DNA from: Lacinutrix sp. C3R15
Lineage (GTDB): Bacteria > Bacteroidota > Bacteroidia > Flavobacteriales > Flavobacteriaceae
Reading direction: 5' to 3'
DNA length: 64,000 nucleotides
NCBI RefSeq assembly: GCF_018860825.1
Contig: NZ_JAHKPZ010000015.1
Location: forward strand, 62,001-126,000
Shown in pieces: positions 34,661 to 43,577 of the stretch. The notes under the pieces are model-generated. The model had not been told where the DNA came from. It made no database searches and saw only the letters and a program-made list of their open reading frames with translations. The number at the start of each line of letters is the position of its first letter. Positions within the stretch are counted from its first letter, which is position 1. The position numbers were made by a program, and so were the translations under genes.

Positions 34661-34677
34661 TTACGGAAAAACCGTAA
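34661..34677. promoter_or_regulatory. palindrome TTACGG-N5-CCGTAA
   Basis: A perfect 6-base inverted repeat with a 5-base A spacer in the non-coding region after the NarL-type regulator gene. The size fits a dimeric HTH regulator site. Only one copy was found in the window. Confidence 0.35.
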
Positions 34678-34773
34678 GTGAGTTTTATAGATTATAACTA
34701 TATTAGAGGTATCAACAAAAGCATAGTTAATTAATCCCCTCAAATTAAAATAAGTTGATTTATAGCATGTATT

Positions 34774-34811
34774 AAGCCTTATTATTTCATTTTTTATGAA
34801 ACTATAAGGCT
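34774..34811 (+). terminator. long hairpin after the two-component genes
   Basis: A 17-base stem with two mismatches (AAGCCTTAT..ATTTCAT with ATGAAA..ATAAGGCTT) is followed by TTTTTCTGTTTT on the plus strand. It lies 220 bases after the regulator stop and 20 bases past the stop of the convergent DUF456 gene. Confidence 0.65.
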
Positions 34812-34831
34812 TTTTCTGTTTTATATAGTAT

Positions 34832-35341
34832 TTAAAAAGCAAAAATAGATGCTTTATATTCCCAAAAAGTCATGATGAAGAAACCTAAATAAACTATGGC
34901 TACAATAAACTTTAAAAAGGTTCCTGTTAAAAAGCCTAAAAAAGAACCAAAAGCAGCTTTAATAGCAGTTTGAGAATCTGCTTTATTAATTAACTCCCCT
35001 ACTAGCGCTCCAATAAAAGGCCATATTATTATACCAAAAGCACCAAATATTGGAAAAAATATAGAAATTAATAAACCTACAGTAGTACCAATCATACCCA
35101 TTTTGCTACCACCAAATTTTTTAGTACCAAGTGCTGGTATTATATAATCTAAAGCAAAAACCAATAGAGCAACTACTAAAGTAACAACTAAAAACCAGGT
35201 GTCATTAGGTACAGCTTTGGTGAGATATAAAAGTAAAAGCCCAACCCAGCTCATTGGTGGGCCAGGAAGTATAGGGAGAAAACTACCTATAAGTCCAATA
35301 ATTATAAAAAGGAAGCCTAAAAGAGCTAAAAATATATCCAT
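34832..35341 (-). CDS. DUF456 membrane protein
   Basis: A 169-residue integral membrane protein with about five or six hydrophobic helices, Gly- and Pro-rich near the N-terminus (LIGSFLPILPGPP), typical of the DUF456 family. A GTKKFGGSKMG loop follows the second hydrophobic block. The function of the family is unknown. It is transcribed alone, convergent with the two-component genes. Confidence 0.85.
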   Translation of the reverse strand: MDIFLALLGFLFIIIGLIGSFLPILPGPPMSWVGLLLLYLTKAVPNDTWFLVVTLVVALLVFALDYIIPALGTKKFGGSKMGMIGTTVGLLISIFFPIFGAFGIIIWPFIGALVGELINKADSQTAIKAAFGSFLGFLTGTFLKFIVAIVYLGFFIMTFWEYKASIFAF

Positions 35342-35802
35342 ACATTTTTTAATATAAGACGAAACTCATTTCATAATGTTACATTTTTTAACGCAAAATG
35401 CTATAGAAGTTAAATAATTAAATTTTACTAGAATGCTTTATAAGTATATTTCAACGAATAGAAATAAAAATAGAATGTTTTTGTTTTAAATAGTTGCAAA
35501 TTAGTGTTTTGTTCGTTTTTATATGTCTTTGTAAAACCTCAAAAAAACTCAAACAAAATTTATTAAATCAGTATAAAAACAGCACTTTTTTATATATTTA
35601 ACTTAAACCAAATTCATTTTTTTAACTTTGAAGCCAAAACCATAAATAGTCCTTTTTTTTATCCATTCATTTTTAAAATTGATAAAAAGTAGTGTTGCTT
35701 TTAAAAGATTAATAAGTTTATAAGAGGTATTCTAATCTGTTTGTTATAAACAAGTAAGGATTTTAAATATAAAATTGTACATTTCGGTTTCTTAATAATA
35801 GT
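35342..35802. other. AT-rich intergenic region, 461 bases
   Basis: No open frame was found on either strand. A TAACTTTG promoter box (35623-35630) lies 172 bases before the lipoprotein ATG, and no ATG occurs on the plus strand between them. The region could hold a long leader or a small RNA. A second near-match, TACATTTC (35778-35785), lies close to the gene and may be the true promoter. Confidence 0.45.
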
Positions 35803-36279
35803 ATGCATAGAATTTTTATTTTTTTTATTCTTATAAGTTTCACTTCGTGTAGCTATTTTAATGTGAAGAAAACATCTTCAGAAGCTATTCTTGAAGAAGA
35901 GCTACAAGCATTTAATTGGAATGAAGTAGATGTTTACCCAAGTTTTGAAACTTGTGATTTGTTATTAGATAATGCTGGTAAGAAAAAGTGTTTTCAAACC
36001 ACAATAACCAATACTATTTATAAAACCTTGTCTTCAGAAAAAATAGTAGTAACTCAAGACATTCAAGATACGGTTAAGGTGCGTTTTCAAATCTCAGAAA
36101 AAGGAGAACTACAACTAGTAGATGCAGAAATAGATTCTGTTACCATGGCAGAAATACCAAATCTTGAAATCTTACTACATCAAGGTTTAATTTTTTTGCC
36201 CAAAATATATCCAGCTATTAAAAGAGGGCAACAAGTAAAAACGCAATTTACTTTACCTATACGTATTGAAGTAAATTAG
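35803..36279 (+). CDS. lipoprotein with TonB C-terminal-like fold
   Basis: A 158-residue lipoprotein (lipobox SFTSCSY, Cys16). Residues about 75-158 resemble the TonB C-terminal domain, with pattern VRFQISEKGELQLVDAE, a middle helix and a final LPAI-like FLPKIYPAIKRGQQV region ending in LPIRIEV. There is no membrane anchor helix or proline-rich spacer, so it is not an energy transducer by itself. Two cysteines (Cys44 and Cys53 region) could form a disulfide. Role unknown; envelope-located. Confidence 0.65.
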   Translation: MHRIFIFFILISFTSCSYFNVKKTSSEAILEEELQAFNWNEVDVYPSFETCDLLLDNAGKKKCFQTTITNTIYKTLSSEKIVVTQDIQDTVKVRFQISEKGELQLVDAEIDSVTMAEIPNLEILLHQGLIFLPKIYPAIKRGQQVKTQFTLPIRIEVN

Positions 36280-36322
36280 TCTGTTTAAGTTTTTTAAACT
36301 TGTTTTAAAGTGATTAAATAGT

Positions 36323-37051
36323 CTATCTAATCGCGAATTTTTTCATTAATCGTAAAATTTCTACGTACAGCCAAACCAAAGAAACTAAAAGTCCCCAAGT
36401 GGCTAACCATTCTTTGTTTTTAGTTGCTTTGTTTTTTTGTCTTTCTATATATTGAAAATCTAAAAGAAGTGTAAGTGAGGCTACAATTGCAGCAATAATA
36501 TTAAAAGCAATGGCTATAAGTGAGGTTCCACCAATAAAAGATTGAATTCCAAAAAAGCTTAAAATCCAGGAAATAATATAAACTAAAAATATACTGGCAG
36601 CAGCAGTAATAATAATGCTTTTTAGTTTTTGTGTTACTACTATAATTCTGGTTTGGTACAAAAAAAGTATCGTAAAAAAGGTAATAATAGTAACGCCAAT
36701 GGCTTGGTATGGCATATTGGGGAATTTGGCATGCGCAAAACTACTTATTCCACCTAAAAAACAGCCCTTAGCAATAGCGTAAACAGGTACTAAAAAAGGA
36801 GCCCAATTGTTTTTGTAAGAGATAACTATGCTAATTAGTATAGAAGAAATGATGCCTCCATATAAAAACCATTCTATGTCGTATCCTACGCTATATAGTT
36901 TCCAGATGCCTACAGTAATTGCAGCAATTATAGCAATGCATAAAAGCGATTTAAAAATGATGCCTGTAACTGTCATTTTTGCGGCAGATGATTTTCTGTC
37001 ATTCCAAAAATAATCTGTAAAAGCTGGGTTTGAAGTTTTGTTTAACCGCAT
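36323..37051 (-). CDS. Bax inhibitor-1/YccA-family membrane protein
   Basis: A 242-residue inner-membrane protein with about seven hydrophobic helices after a basic, Asn/Ser-rich N-terminus (SNPAFTDYFW is typical of flavobacterial members). It belongs to the TMBIM/BI-1 family; some members conduct Ca2+ ions, others regulate membrane proteases, but the role of this one is unknown. Its ATG overlaps the stop of the upstream barrel-protein gene by one base (TAATG), so the two are translationally coupled. Confidence 0.85.
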   Translation of the reverse strand: MRLNKTSNPAFTDYFWNDRKSSAAKMTVTGIIFKSLLCIAIIAAITVGIWKLYSVGYDIEWFLYGGIISSILISIVISYKNNWAPFLVPVYAIAKGCFLGGISSFAHAKFPNMPYQAIGVTIITFFTILFLYQTRIIVVTQKLKSIIITAAASIFLVYIISWILSFFGIQSFIGGTSLIAIAFNIIAAIVASLTLLLDFQYIERQKNKATKNKEWLATWGLLVSLVWLYVEILRLMKKFAIR

Positions 37052-37887
37052 TATAAATTCATCTTATAACCAACAGCAAAATCTATTGGAAAATTGCCTT
37101 GGTTATCAATAAAAATAGAGAATAATTCATTGTAAGCAAAAGTTATAAAGCCGTTTTCACAAACTTTAATATCAGTACCTAAGCCAAAAATAAAAGGAGC
37201 ATCAAAAACACCACCACTATCATTTTCTGTATTGGTAATGGTATAGGTTGCAAATTTCACATTGGCATATATATTAAAATTAGATTGGTTAATAAATCTA
37301 TACCTATAACCTAGTGCTATTTGTGTAGCAGCATATTTAAAATCTTTATGCTCTGCTGCATGTCTTACGCCAATAAAACCTGCGTGTCTTGGCATGATTT
37401 TAGAACCAAAAAACTCGAGTTCTGCACCAAATAAAGCAGTAGTTTTATTGTCAGGGTTTTCTACAAAAGGGTTGTTGGTTACACCTCCAAAAACACCAAT
37501 TCTGGTCTTTATTTTTACTCTTTCTGTTTGCTTGTAATTAGCGTCTTGTGAAGCATTGTATAAATCAAAAAAAGATCTTAAACTAGGTAGTGTTAGGTTT
37601 ACCTTTTTGGTAGGTATGCTATTGTTGCTTACTGTGTTTAAAACCGTTTTATATTCTTCTTGGTATTTGTTGTTGCTATCTTTAGTATTTACAAGTTCTA
37701 TAATTGTATTGTCTGTAGTTTTAACAAAATACCTGAATTGGCTGTCAATGGTGTTCCAAAGTAAATCTAAATCACCCTCTATTTCTGTTTTAAGCGTTAG
37801 TTCTTCATTGTTTATCGTGTAGGTATTTTGAGCTATAGCAGAAGTGCTCATGAAAATAATACAAAGTAAAAGTAATAGTTTTTTCAT
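37051..37887 (-). CDS. exported probable outer-membrane beta-barrel protein
   Basis: A 278-residue protein with a signal peptide (1-19). The first half is charged and mixed (about 20-125). The second half (125-278) has alternating hydrophobic strands and ends in FAVGYKMNL, consistent with an eight-stranded outer-membrane barrel. No specific family was recognised. It is coupled to the BI-1 family gene. Confidence 0.6.
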   Translation of the reverse strand: MKKLLLLLCIIFMSTSAIAQNTYTINNEELTLKTEIEGDLDLLWNTIDSQFRYFVKTTDNTIIELVNTKDSNNKYQEEYKTVLNTVSNNSIPTKKVNLTLPSLRSFFDLYNASQDANYKQTERVKIKTRIGVFGGVTNNPFVENPDNKTTALFGAELEFFGSKIMPRHAGFIGVRHAAEHKDFKYAATQIALGYRYRFINQSNFNIYANVKFATYTITNTENDSGGVFDAPFIFGLGTDIKVCENGFITFAYNELFSIFIDNQGNFPIDFAVGYKMNL

Positions 37888-37942
37888 GTTATATTTTTAA
37901 GAAGGTTCTTGTAAAACTACAAAATTTAAAACGGAATTACCA

Positions 37943-39085
37943 TTATTTTTTAAATGCTCTTCCTTTCCATTTATAATTAGTAAACACCGAAACAAAAACC
38001 ACATAAATACTAAAAAATGGATACAAAATACAGCTAAATAAAAAAGAAGATAAAAAAGCTTCTTGTTTATAAAAACGAACGGTTTTAAACACTAATAAAA
38101 AGTCTATACTACATTTTATTAAAAAAAGATAGATAAAAAAATTAAAGTTAATAATACCAGTAATACTTAAAATTAATGCGCAAATTATAGAAGCATTGGT
38201 AAGTAAAACTAACAAGCCAACCACTTTAGCAAAGCTGTTTTTGTAATTAGTAGATTTAGATGCCCAGCGTACGCGTTGCGCAATTAAATTGCTTATTGTT
38301 TTCTCTGCTTCTGTAGTTACAATAGTGTGTTGGCATTTTAAATAGTGTACTTTCTTAGCGTCTTGTTTTAATGCTTTTTCTAATAAAAAAATATCGTCAC
38401 CACTAGCAATATTTGTATTGCCTTTAAAGCCTTTAACTGTGTTAAATAAGTCCTTTTTATAAGCTAGATTAGCACCATTGCATAAAAAGGGTTTTTGTAT
38501 GCCAAAACCGCCAATGGTAGCTCCTTGAAGACTTAAAATATCTAGTAATTGAAAGCGTTTTAAAAAAGAGTTTACCTTGCTGTAAGTAACTGGAGCAACT
38601 ATAAAATGGGTTTCGGTTTTTTGAATAAAAGCATCAAAACTGTCTAGCCAAAATTTAGGTAGTACACAGTCTGCATCTGTAGTAACTATCCAATTGTGGT
38701 TTGCAACTTGTATAGCAGAGGTTATGGCATCTTTTTTTGGAGAAAGGCTGTTACGTATGTTTTTAATAATACGTATATTACTTGAGGCAGATGCCGTTTT
38801 TTTTGTTGAAATATAATCTTTTATAATTGCAACCGAAGCGTCTTCAGAAGCATCATCTACTAAAATAATTTCAAACAAATGTTTTGGGTATTGTAACGTT
38901 TCTATAGATGCTAGAAGTTCGGGTAAATTTTCGGCTTCGTTTCTAAACGGAATTATAACAGAAAAGCCAGTTTTAGCTTCTACATCTTCTAATGTAAAGG
39001 ACTTTACTTTTTCAAAACCAAAGGCTAAACTTCCTATTAAAACCAGGTAACTAATAATTATAGTAACAAAAACTAATAAGATCAT
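37943..39085 (-). CDS. membrane-anchored family 2 glycosyltransferase
   Basis: A 380-residue inner-membrane enzyme. An N-terminal helix is followed by a GT-A catalytic domain: SVIIPFRNEAENL, ILVDDASEDAS, the metal-binding TDADC, SGDDIFLL and the QRVRWASK acceptor motif (a QxxRW variant). Two or three further helices follow. The frame is open to 39166, but ATG 39085 overlaps the stop of the upstream flippase-like gene in an ATGA, giving translational coupling. It probably adds sugars to a lipid carrier or membrane lipid. Confidence 0.87.
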   Translation of the reverse strand: MILLVFVTIIISYLVLIGSLAFGFEKVKSFTLEDVEAKTGFSVIIPFRNEAENLPELLASIETLQYPKHLFEIILVDDASEDASVAIIKDYISTKKTASASSNIRIIKNIRNSLSPKKDAITSAIQVANHNWIVTTDADCVLPKFWLDSFDAFIQKTETHFIVAPVTYSKVNSFLKRFQLLDILSLQGATIGGFGIQKPFLCNGANLAYKKDLFNTVKGFKGNTNIASGDDIFLLEKALKQDAKKVHYLKCQHTIVTTEAEKTISNLIAQRVRWASKSTNYKNSFAKVVGLLVLLTNASIICALILSITGIINFNFFIYLFLIKCSIDFLLVFKTVRFYKQEAFLSSFLFSCILYPFFSIYVVFVSVFTNYKWKGRAFKK

Positions 39086-40053
39086 GCCGTTTTGTTTTTT
39101 TGTGGTGTAAAGGTAAGTACATAATAGCTTCCTACTAGGCTTGGTAACACAAAATTTAAAATCCACATGAGCATTACAATACTTAAAATAGTGAATTCGT
39201 TTACTTGAACAGTTGTAAAAATATACACAGCTACGCTTCCTTTTATAATTACATCAAAAATAAAAATAGAAGGAATTACAGAAGCGAGTAAATACATGCT
39301 TGTAATTGCAACCATGGCATGAAAATAAGAAACTTCAACACCAAAAATGTCTAGTAAAAAGTAAAACTGAAATGAAAAAACCAGGTATCTTACAAGTGAT
39401 AATAAAAAGGAGGAAACCTTGATTTTTATAGCCATATTTTTAATGAAATGGATTACTTTTTCTACAGAAAAACCTTTTATGGTAAAGTGTTTTTGCTTTA
39501 ATCCTATAAACGATAAAATAGAAATTATAACCATAATAAATAAAAACCTGGATGCTTTAAAATTAGCAACATCTACATTGTATTCTACAACAAAAAAATA
39601 CCAACCAACCATACCAAATAGGGTTGTAATACTCATTTGCATTAGGTTACCTAAAAGGTTTAATAGTACAATGCGTTTTCTGTAAATAGAAGTAAAATAT
39701 AAAGCTTTTGCACCATAATCACCTATTCTGTTTGGTGTTAAAAGCGAAGCTGTTAAGGCTCCTAAGCTTTGTTTTGAGGCTTCATAAAAGGATATTGTTT
39801 TTATAGAAGAAACTAAAATTTGCCATTTTTTAATTTCAAATAACCAGTTAAATAGGCTTAAAAAAACTAAAAAAAGTGCATTTTTTAATGAAAAAACATG
39901 GTTTTTGGTTAAAAAAACAATGAATTCATTAAAATTTAAATCGCTATTTGTAGTTAGTTTATTGTAGATAAAATAAAAAGCACCAATTACAATGCTTAAT
40001 TTAATAAGTACAAAAAAGAATTGATTAGTTTTGTAAGGTAGTGCTCTAAACAT
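39082..40053 (-). CDS. lysylphosphatidylglycerol synthase-type membrane protein (flippase-like)
   Basis: A 323-residue polytopic membrane protein of the UPF0104/LPG_synthase_TM group. It has about eight helices, and the family signature lies in ALTASLLTPNRIGDYGAKALYF near residue 95. It lacks the aminoacyl-transferase domain of MprF, so it is likely a lipid flippase partner of the glycosyltransferase gene with which it overlaps by 4 bases. Its start codon is only 38 bases from the divergent barrel-protein gene. Confidence 0.82.
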   Translation of the reverse strand: MFRALPYKTNQFFFVLIKLSIVIGAFYFIYNKLTTNSDLNFNEFIVFLTKNHVFSLKNALFLVFLSLFNWLFEIKKWQILVSSIKTISFYEASKQSLGALTASLLTPNRIGDYGAKALYFTSIYRKRIVLLNLLGNLMQMSITTLFGMVGWYFFVVEYNVDVANFKASRFLFIMVIISILSFIGLKQKHFTIKGFSVEKVIHFIKNMAIKIKVSSFLLSLVRYLVFSFQFYFLLDIFGVEVSYFHAMVAITSMYLLASVIPSIFIFDVIIKGSVAVYIFTTVQVNEFTILSIVMLMWILNFVLPSLVGSYYVLTFTPQKNKTA

Positions 40054-40091
40054 TTTGCGTTAAAATGCGCAAATTAAAACAATATTGCTAT

Positions 40092-40733
40092 ATGATTATG
40101 CGAATAAAAAAAAATAAGTATTCCTTATGCTTTTTACTACTAAGTTTTATGTCTTTTTCTGGTTTTTCGCAAACCGAAACTAGCACATGGAAAGCGCAAT
40201 TTGCGGTAGGAATTAATAGTCCTAGTCAAAGCGCATTTGTAACTAATTTTGAGGCAAAACCTATTAATTTTCCAACGGTTCATATTGGCTTACAACGTAT
40301 GTTTAGCAGAAATTTTGGAGCAAAATTAGATTATGGCTATAACCGAATTTCTAATGCAACAAATAGTGATTCTCCAGAATTTAAAGTCAATTATTCTAGA
40401 ATTAATTTACAGGCTGTATATGATCTTGGTGGTTTAATTAGCGTGCCAAATAGTTATGCAATCATAGCACATGCAGGGCCAGGATATACCTTTGTAAAAC
40501 CTTTAGGGATTTATACAGATAATAATACATCCTTTTTAAACGCGATGGCAGGATTAGAGTTTCATTACGGAATTTCGCAAGGGCTTTCGGTGTTTTTAGA
40601 CACCTCTTATATTTATGCTTTTAGTAGCGATTATGATACCACTTTTGACGGATTTGGTACTTTTAACGGAAACCTTTTAACAGCAACCATAGGTGTTTCT
40701 ATTTCTTTAAGCGGTTGTTACTATTGCCAATAA
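40092..40733 (+). CDS. small outer-membrane beta-barrel protein
   Basis: A protein of about 213 residues. The signal peptide (MIMRIKKNKYS, hydrophobic core, FSQ) is followed by OmpA/OmpW-style alternating strands (AQFAVGINSP, NFGAKLDYGYNRI, GLSVFLDTSYIYAF). It ends in an unusual CYYCQ. The frame is open from ATG 40065, which would leave just 11 bases to the divergent gene; ATG 40092 or 40098 gives a better signal peptide. Its stop overlaps the ruvC start by one base. Confidence 0.7.
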   Translation: MIMRIKKNKYSLCFLLLSFMSFSGFSQTETSTWKAQFAVGINSPSQSAFVTNFEAKPINFPTVHIGLQRMFSRNFGAKLDYGYNRISNATNSDSPEFKVNYSRINLQAVYDLGGLISVPNSYAIIAHAGPGYTFVKPLGIYTDNNTSFLNAMAGLEFHYGISQGLSVFLDTSYIYAFSSDYDTTFDGFGTFNGNLLTATIGVSISLSGCYYCQ

Positions 40734-41287
40734 TGAGCGAAGAAAGAATTATTTTAGGAATAGATCCAGGAACAACCATTATGGGGTTTGGACTCATTAG
40801 AGTGAAGAACAAAAAGATGGAATTCTTGCAATTGAATGAGTTAGATTTAAAAAAATATACAGACCATTATCTTAAACTAAAACTTATTTTTGAGCGTACT
40901 ATCGAGTTAATAGATACACACCATCCAGACGAAATTGCTATTGAAGCACCTTTTTTTGGTAAAAACGTGCAAAGTATGTTAAAGCTTGGTAGAGCACAAG
41001 GAGTTGCTATGGCAGCAGGACTTTCAAGAGAAATACCAATTACAGAATACCTGCCAAAAAAGATAAAAATGGCAATTACAGGTAATGGAAACGCCAGCAA
41101 AGAGCAGGTTGCAAAAATGCTACAAAGTTTACTGGGTTTAAAAACCATACCTAAAAATTTAGATGCTACAGATGGCTTGGCAGCTGCAGTTTGTCATTTT
41201 TATAATTCTGGTAAAGTAACTGTTGGTAAAAGCTATTCTGGTTGGGATAGTTTTGTGAAACAGAATGCAGATCGGGTTAAGAAATAG
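40733..41287 (+). CDS. ruvC: crossover junction endodeoxyribonuclease RuvC
   Basis: A 184-residue Holliday junction resolvase. The acidic active-site residues are visible in GIDPGT (first Asp), AIEAPFFGKN (Glu), and the C-terminal LDATDGLAAAVCH (two Asp). It acts with RuvAB to cut four-way junctions in recombination repair. An in-frame ATG at 40715 lies inside the previous gene; the start at 40733 (TAATG overlap) is the family-standard one. Confidence 0.96.
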   Translation: MSEERIILGIDPGTTIMGFGLIRVKNKKMEFLQLNELDLKKYTDHYLKLKLIFERTIELIDTHHPDEIAIEAPFFGKNVQSMLKLGRAQGVAMAAGLSREIPITEYLPKKIKMAITGNGNASKEQVAKMLQSLLGLKTIPKNLDATDGLAAAVCHFYNSGKVTVGKSYSGWDSFVKQNADRVKK

Positions 41288-41491
41288 TGTTTTTGTCATT
41301 GCTGTAAAAGCAGAAATCTACTTTAAAATAATATAAAAGTAAAATTCAAAAAAAATATAAATGTGATATAACACCTTTTAGCAAAACACTTATAGTTTTG
41401 AGCTTAGAAATTCTTGCAATTTTCAAGGCAGTTATAGTACACTTCATTTAAAAGAAAATTAAAAGTTTAATAATTCATAAAACAAACAATT

Positions 41492-42640
41492 ATCTCAGGC
41501 ATCTACATTCACATACCATTTTGCAAGCAAGCATGTCATTATTGCGATTTTCATTTTTCTACTTCCATGAAAAAGAAAGACGAGTTGGTACACGCATTAA
41601 TTACAGAGCTTGCACTCCGTAAAAATGAGCTGAAAAATCAAGTAGTAGAAACTATTTATTTTGGAGGAGGAACACCATCGTTACTTACCAATAATGAACT
41701 GTTATTATTAATTAACACAGTGCACCAAAACTATAATGTATCTAAAAATACAGAGATTACACTTGAGGCAAATCCAGACGATTTAACCAAAGACAGGATT
41801 GTTCAATTGTCTAAAACACCAATCAACAGATTGAGTATTGGTGTGCAATCTTTTTTTGAAGATGATTTGCAAAGCATGAACAGAGCGCATCATGCAGAAG
41901 AGGCAGAAAAATGTCTTGAATATGCATCGCAATATTACAATAATATTACTATAGATCTTATTTATGGTATTCCTAATATGTCGCTTAAAAAATGGCAGGC
42001 TAACCTAGAAAAAGCATTTTCTTTTGGTGTAAATCATATTTCAAGCTACGCTTTAACTGTAGAACCTAAAACAGCCTTGGCTACTTTTATTGCAAAAGGA
42101 AACTATCCGCCAATAGATGAAGATTTGGCATTGCAACATTTTAATCATTTGGTAGCAGAAACCCAAAAGCAAGGTTTTGTACATTATGAAATTTCAAATT
42201 TTGGTAAACCTAACTTTTTCTCTAAACACAATACAAGCTACTGGCAAGGTAAAAGCTATATTGGTATTGGTCCTTCGGCACATTCGTTTAGTAAAACACA
42301 ACGTAGTTGGAATGTAGCTAACAATACCAAATACATACAAAGTATACAAAATAAGCTGTTGCCAAATACTATAGAAACTTTAAGCCCGCAAGATCAATAT
42401 AACGAGTATGTAATGACAGGCTTACGAACCATTTGGGGAGTTTCATTACAAAAAATAGAAACAAATTTTGGTATAGATTATAAATCTCATATATTAAAAG
42501 TATCTCAAAAATATATAGAAAGCGGTTTATTAAAAACCACTAGTTGTACTTCTGGTCTTATTGAAGAAACTTTTATAATAGCAACCCAAAAAGGAAAATT
42601 TTTGGTAGACGGAATAGCTTCCGAAATGTTTATTGTTTAA
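41492..42640 (+). CDS. hemW: radical SAM heme chaperone HemW (no canonical start codon)
   Basis: HemW-type radical SAM protein, formerly called oxygen-independent coproporphyrinogen oxidase-like. The cluster motif CxxxCxxC is in PFCKQACHYCDFHF (bases 41516-41557); later parts show FGGGTPSLL, EANPDD and IDLIYGIP. The first ATG in frame is 41567, which lies after the cluster motif and would abolish function. The frame is open only from 41474 and contains no ATG, GTG or TTG before the conserved region. Starting at ATC 41492 gives the family-typical (M)SGIYIHIPF; ATT 41489 is an alternative. The true start is therefore uncertain. Confidence 0.8.
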   Translation: MSGIYIHIPFCKQACHYCDFHFSTSMKKKDELVHALITELALRKNELKNQVVETIYFGGGTPSLLTNNELLLLINTVHQNYNVSKNTEITLEANPDDLTKDRIVQLSKTPINRLSIGVQSFFEDDLQSMNRAHHAEEAEKCLEYASQYYNNITIDLIYGIPNMSLKKWQANLEKAFSFGVNHISSYALTVEPKTALATFIAKGNYPPIDEDLALQHFNHLVAETQKQGFVHYEISNFGKPNFFSKHNTSYWQGKSYIGIGPSAHSFSKTQRSWNVANNTKYIQSIQNKLLPNTIETLSPQDQYNEYVMTGLRTIWGVSLQKIETNFGIDYKSHILKVSQKYIESGLLKTTSCTSGLIEETFIIATQKGKFLVDGIASEMFIV

Positions 42641-42772
42641 AACACTTGGTTTTTTTAGTGTATAAAGAGTCTTTACATGCAATTGAAGCTTTAAGGCCTT
42701 ATATAAACAACTTCTTTTACTTATATTTGAAATAATAGAATTTTAGAAAATCTCTGAAAAAATTCAGTATTA

Positions 42773-43531
42773 ATGATAGCAACTATAGAAACCAATTCTC
42801 AAAAATATAAAATAGATTTATCTAAACCTTTAGATATTTCTATTCCTTTAATAGCATCAAAAAACAACGTAAATGCTTGGTATTTAAAAGAACCAACGAT
42901 AGAACCATTTCAAGATCAGGGCTGGACAGCAAGTGTAAAAGAAGGAGCATGTATCAATTTTAATAATATCTTTTTTAATCCGCATGCACATGGTACACAT
43001 ACAGAATGTGTTGGTCATATTACAGAAAAAGTACACTCTTTAAATAAAAATTTAAAAAAGTTTTTCTTTTTAGCAGAGGTAATAACGGTTGCTCCAGAAA
43101 AGCTAGGAGAAGATTTTGTGATTTCTAAAAAACAAATACAATTTGCTTTAGGAAACAAAAAAAGAAAAGCAGTAGTTATAAGAACTTTGCCAAATACAAA
43201 TGAAAAATTATCTAGGCAATATTCACATACCAACCCTCCTTATTTGTTAGAAGAAGCTGCTACGTATTTAAAAACAAAAGGCGTAGACCACTTATTAATA
43301 GATTTACCAAGTGTTGATAAAGAAAAAGATGAAGGAGCGCTTTTAGCACACAATGCTTTTTGGAACACAAAAGGAAAAGGAAAAACACGCCTTAATGCAA
43401 CCATTACAGAACTTATTTTTGTGCCAAATACGGTGGAAGATGGTACCTATTTTCTAAATTTACAAATAGCACCTTTTGAAAATGATGCTTCGCCAAGTAA
43501 GCCTATTTTATATGCGCTATTAAGCGATTAA
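42773..43531 (+). CDS. cyclase-family (kynurenine formamidase-like) hydrolase
   Basis: A 252-residue protein of the metal-dependent cyclase/arylformamidase family. The metal-binding motif reads HAHGTHTECVGHI near residue 66, equivalent to HxGTHxDxPxH with changes (Glu for Asp, Gly for Pro). A later DLPSVDKEKDEG segment is family-typical. The substrate is unknown; members hydrolyse cyclic or formylated amides. It stands between hemW and a DUF4230 gene with gaps of 132 and 46 bases. Confidence 0.8.
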   Translation: MIATIETNSQKYKIDLSKPLDISIPLIASKNNVNAWYLKEPTIEPFQDQGWTASVKEGACINFNNIFFNPHAHGTHTECVGHITEKVHSLNKNLKKFFFLAEVITVAPEKLGEDFVISKKQIQFALGNKKRKAVVIRTLPNTNEKLSRQYSHTNPPYLLEEAATYLKTKGVDHLLIDLPSVDKEKDEGALLAHNAFWNTKGKGKTRLNATITELIFVPNTVEDGTYFLNLQIAPFENDASPSKPILYALLSD

Positions 43532-43577
43532 GTTTTGGTATATAATTTGCTCAATAAAAAATAAACCAAGTAAATAA

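Noticed and set aside
34615-34842. Minus-strand frame of 75 codons between the NarL-type regulator and DUF456 genes
   Set aside because: Low-complexity composition, no recognisable start context, and it runs through a long terminator hairpin and overlaps the DUF456 3' end.
40051-40073. Inverted repeat TTTGCG-N8-CGCAAA between the divergent flippase-like and barrel genes as an operator
   Set aside because: Only 6-base arms without a matching promoter box arrangement or further copies; too weak to claim.
41567-42640. hemW starting at the first ATG (41567)
   Set aside because: It would omit the CxxxCxxC cluster motif that is clearly encoded just upstream in the same frame.
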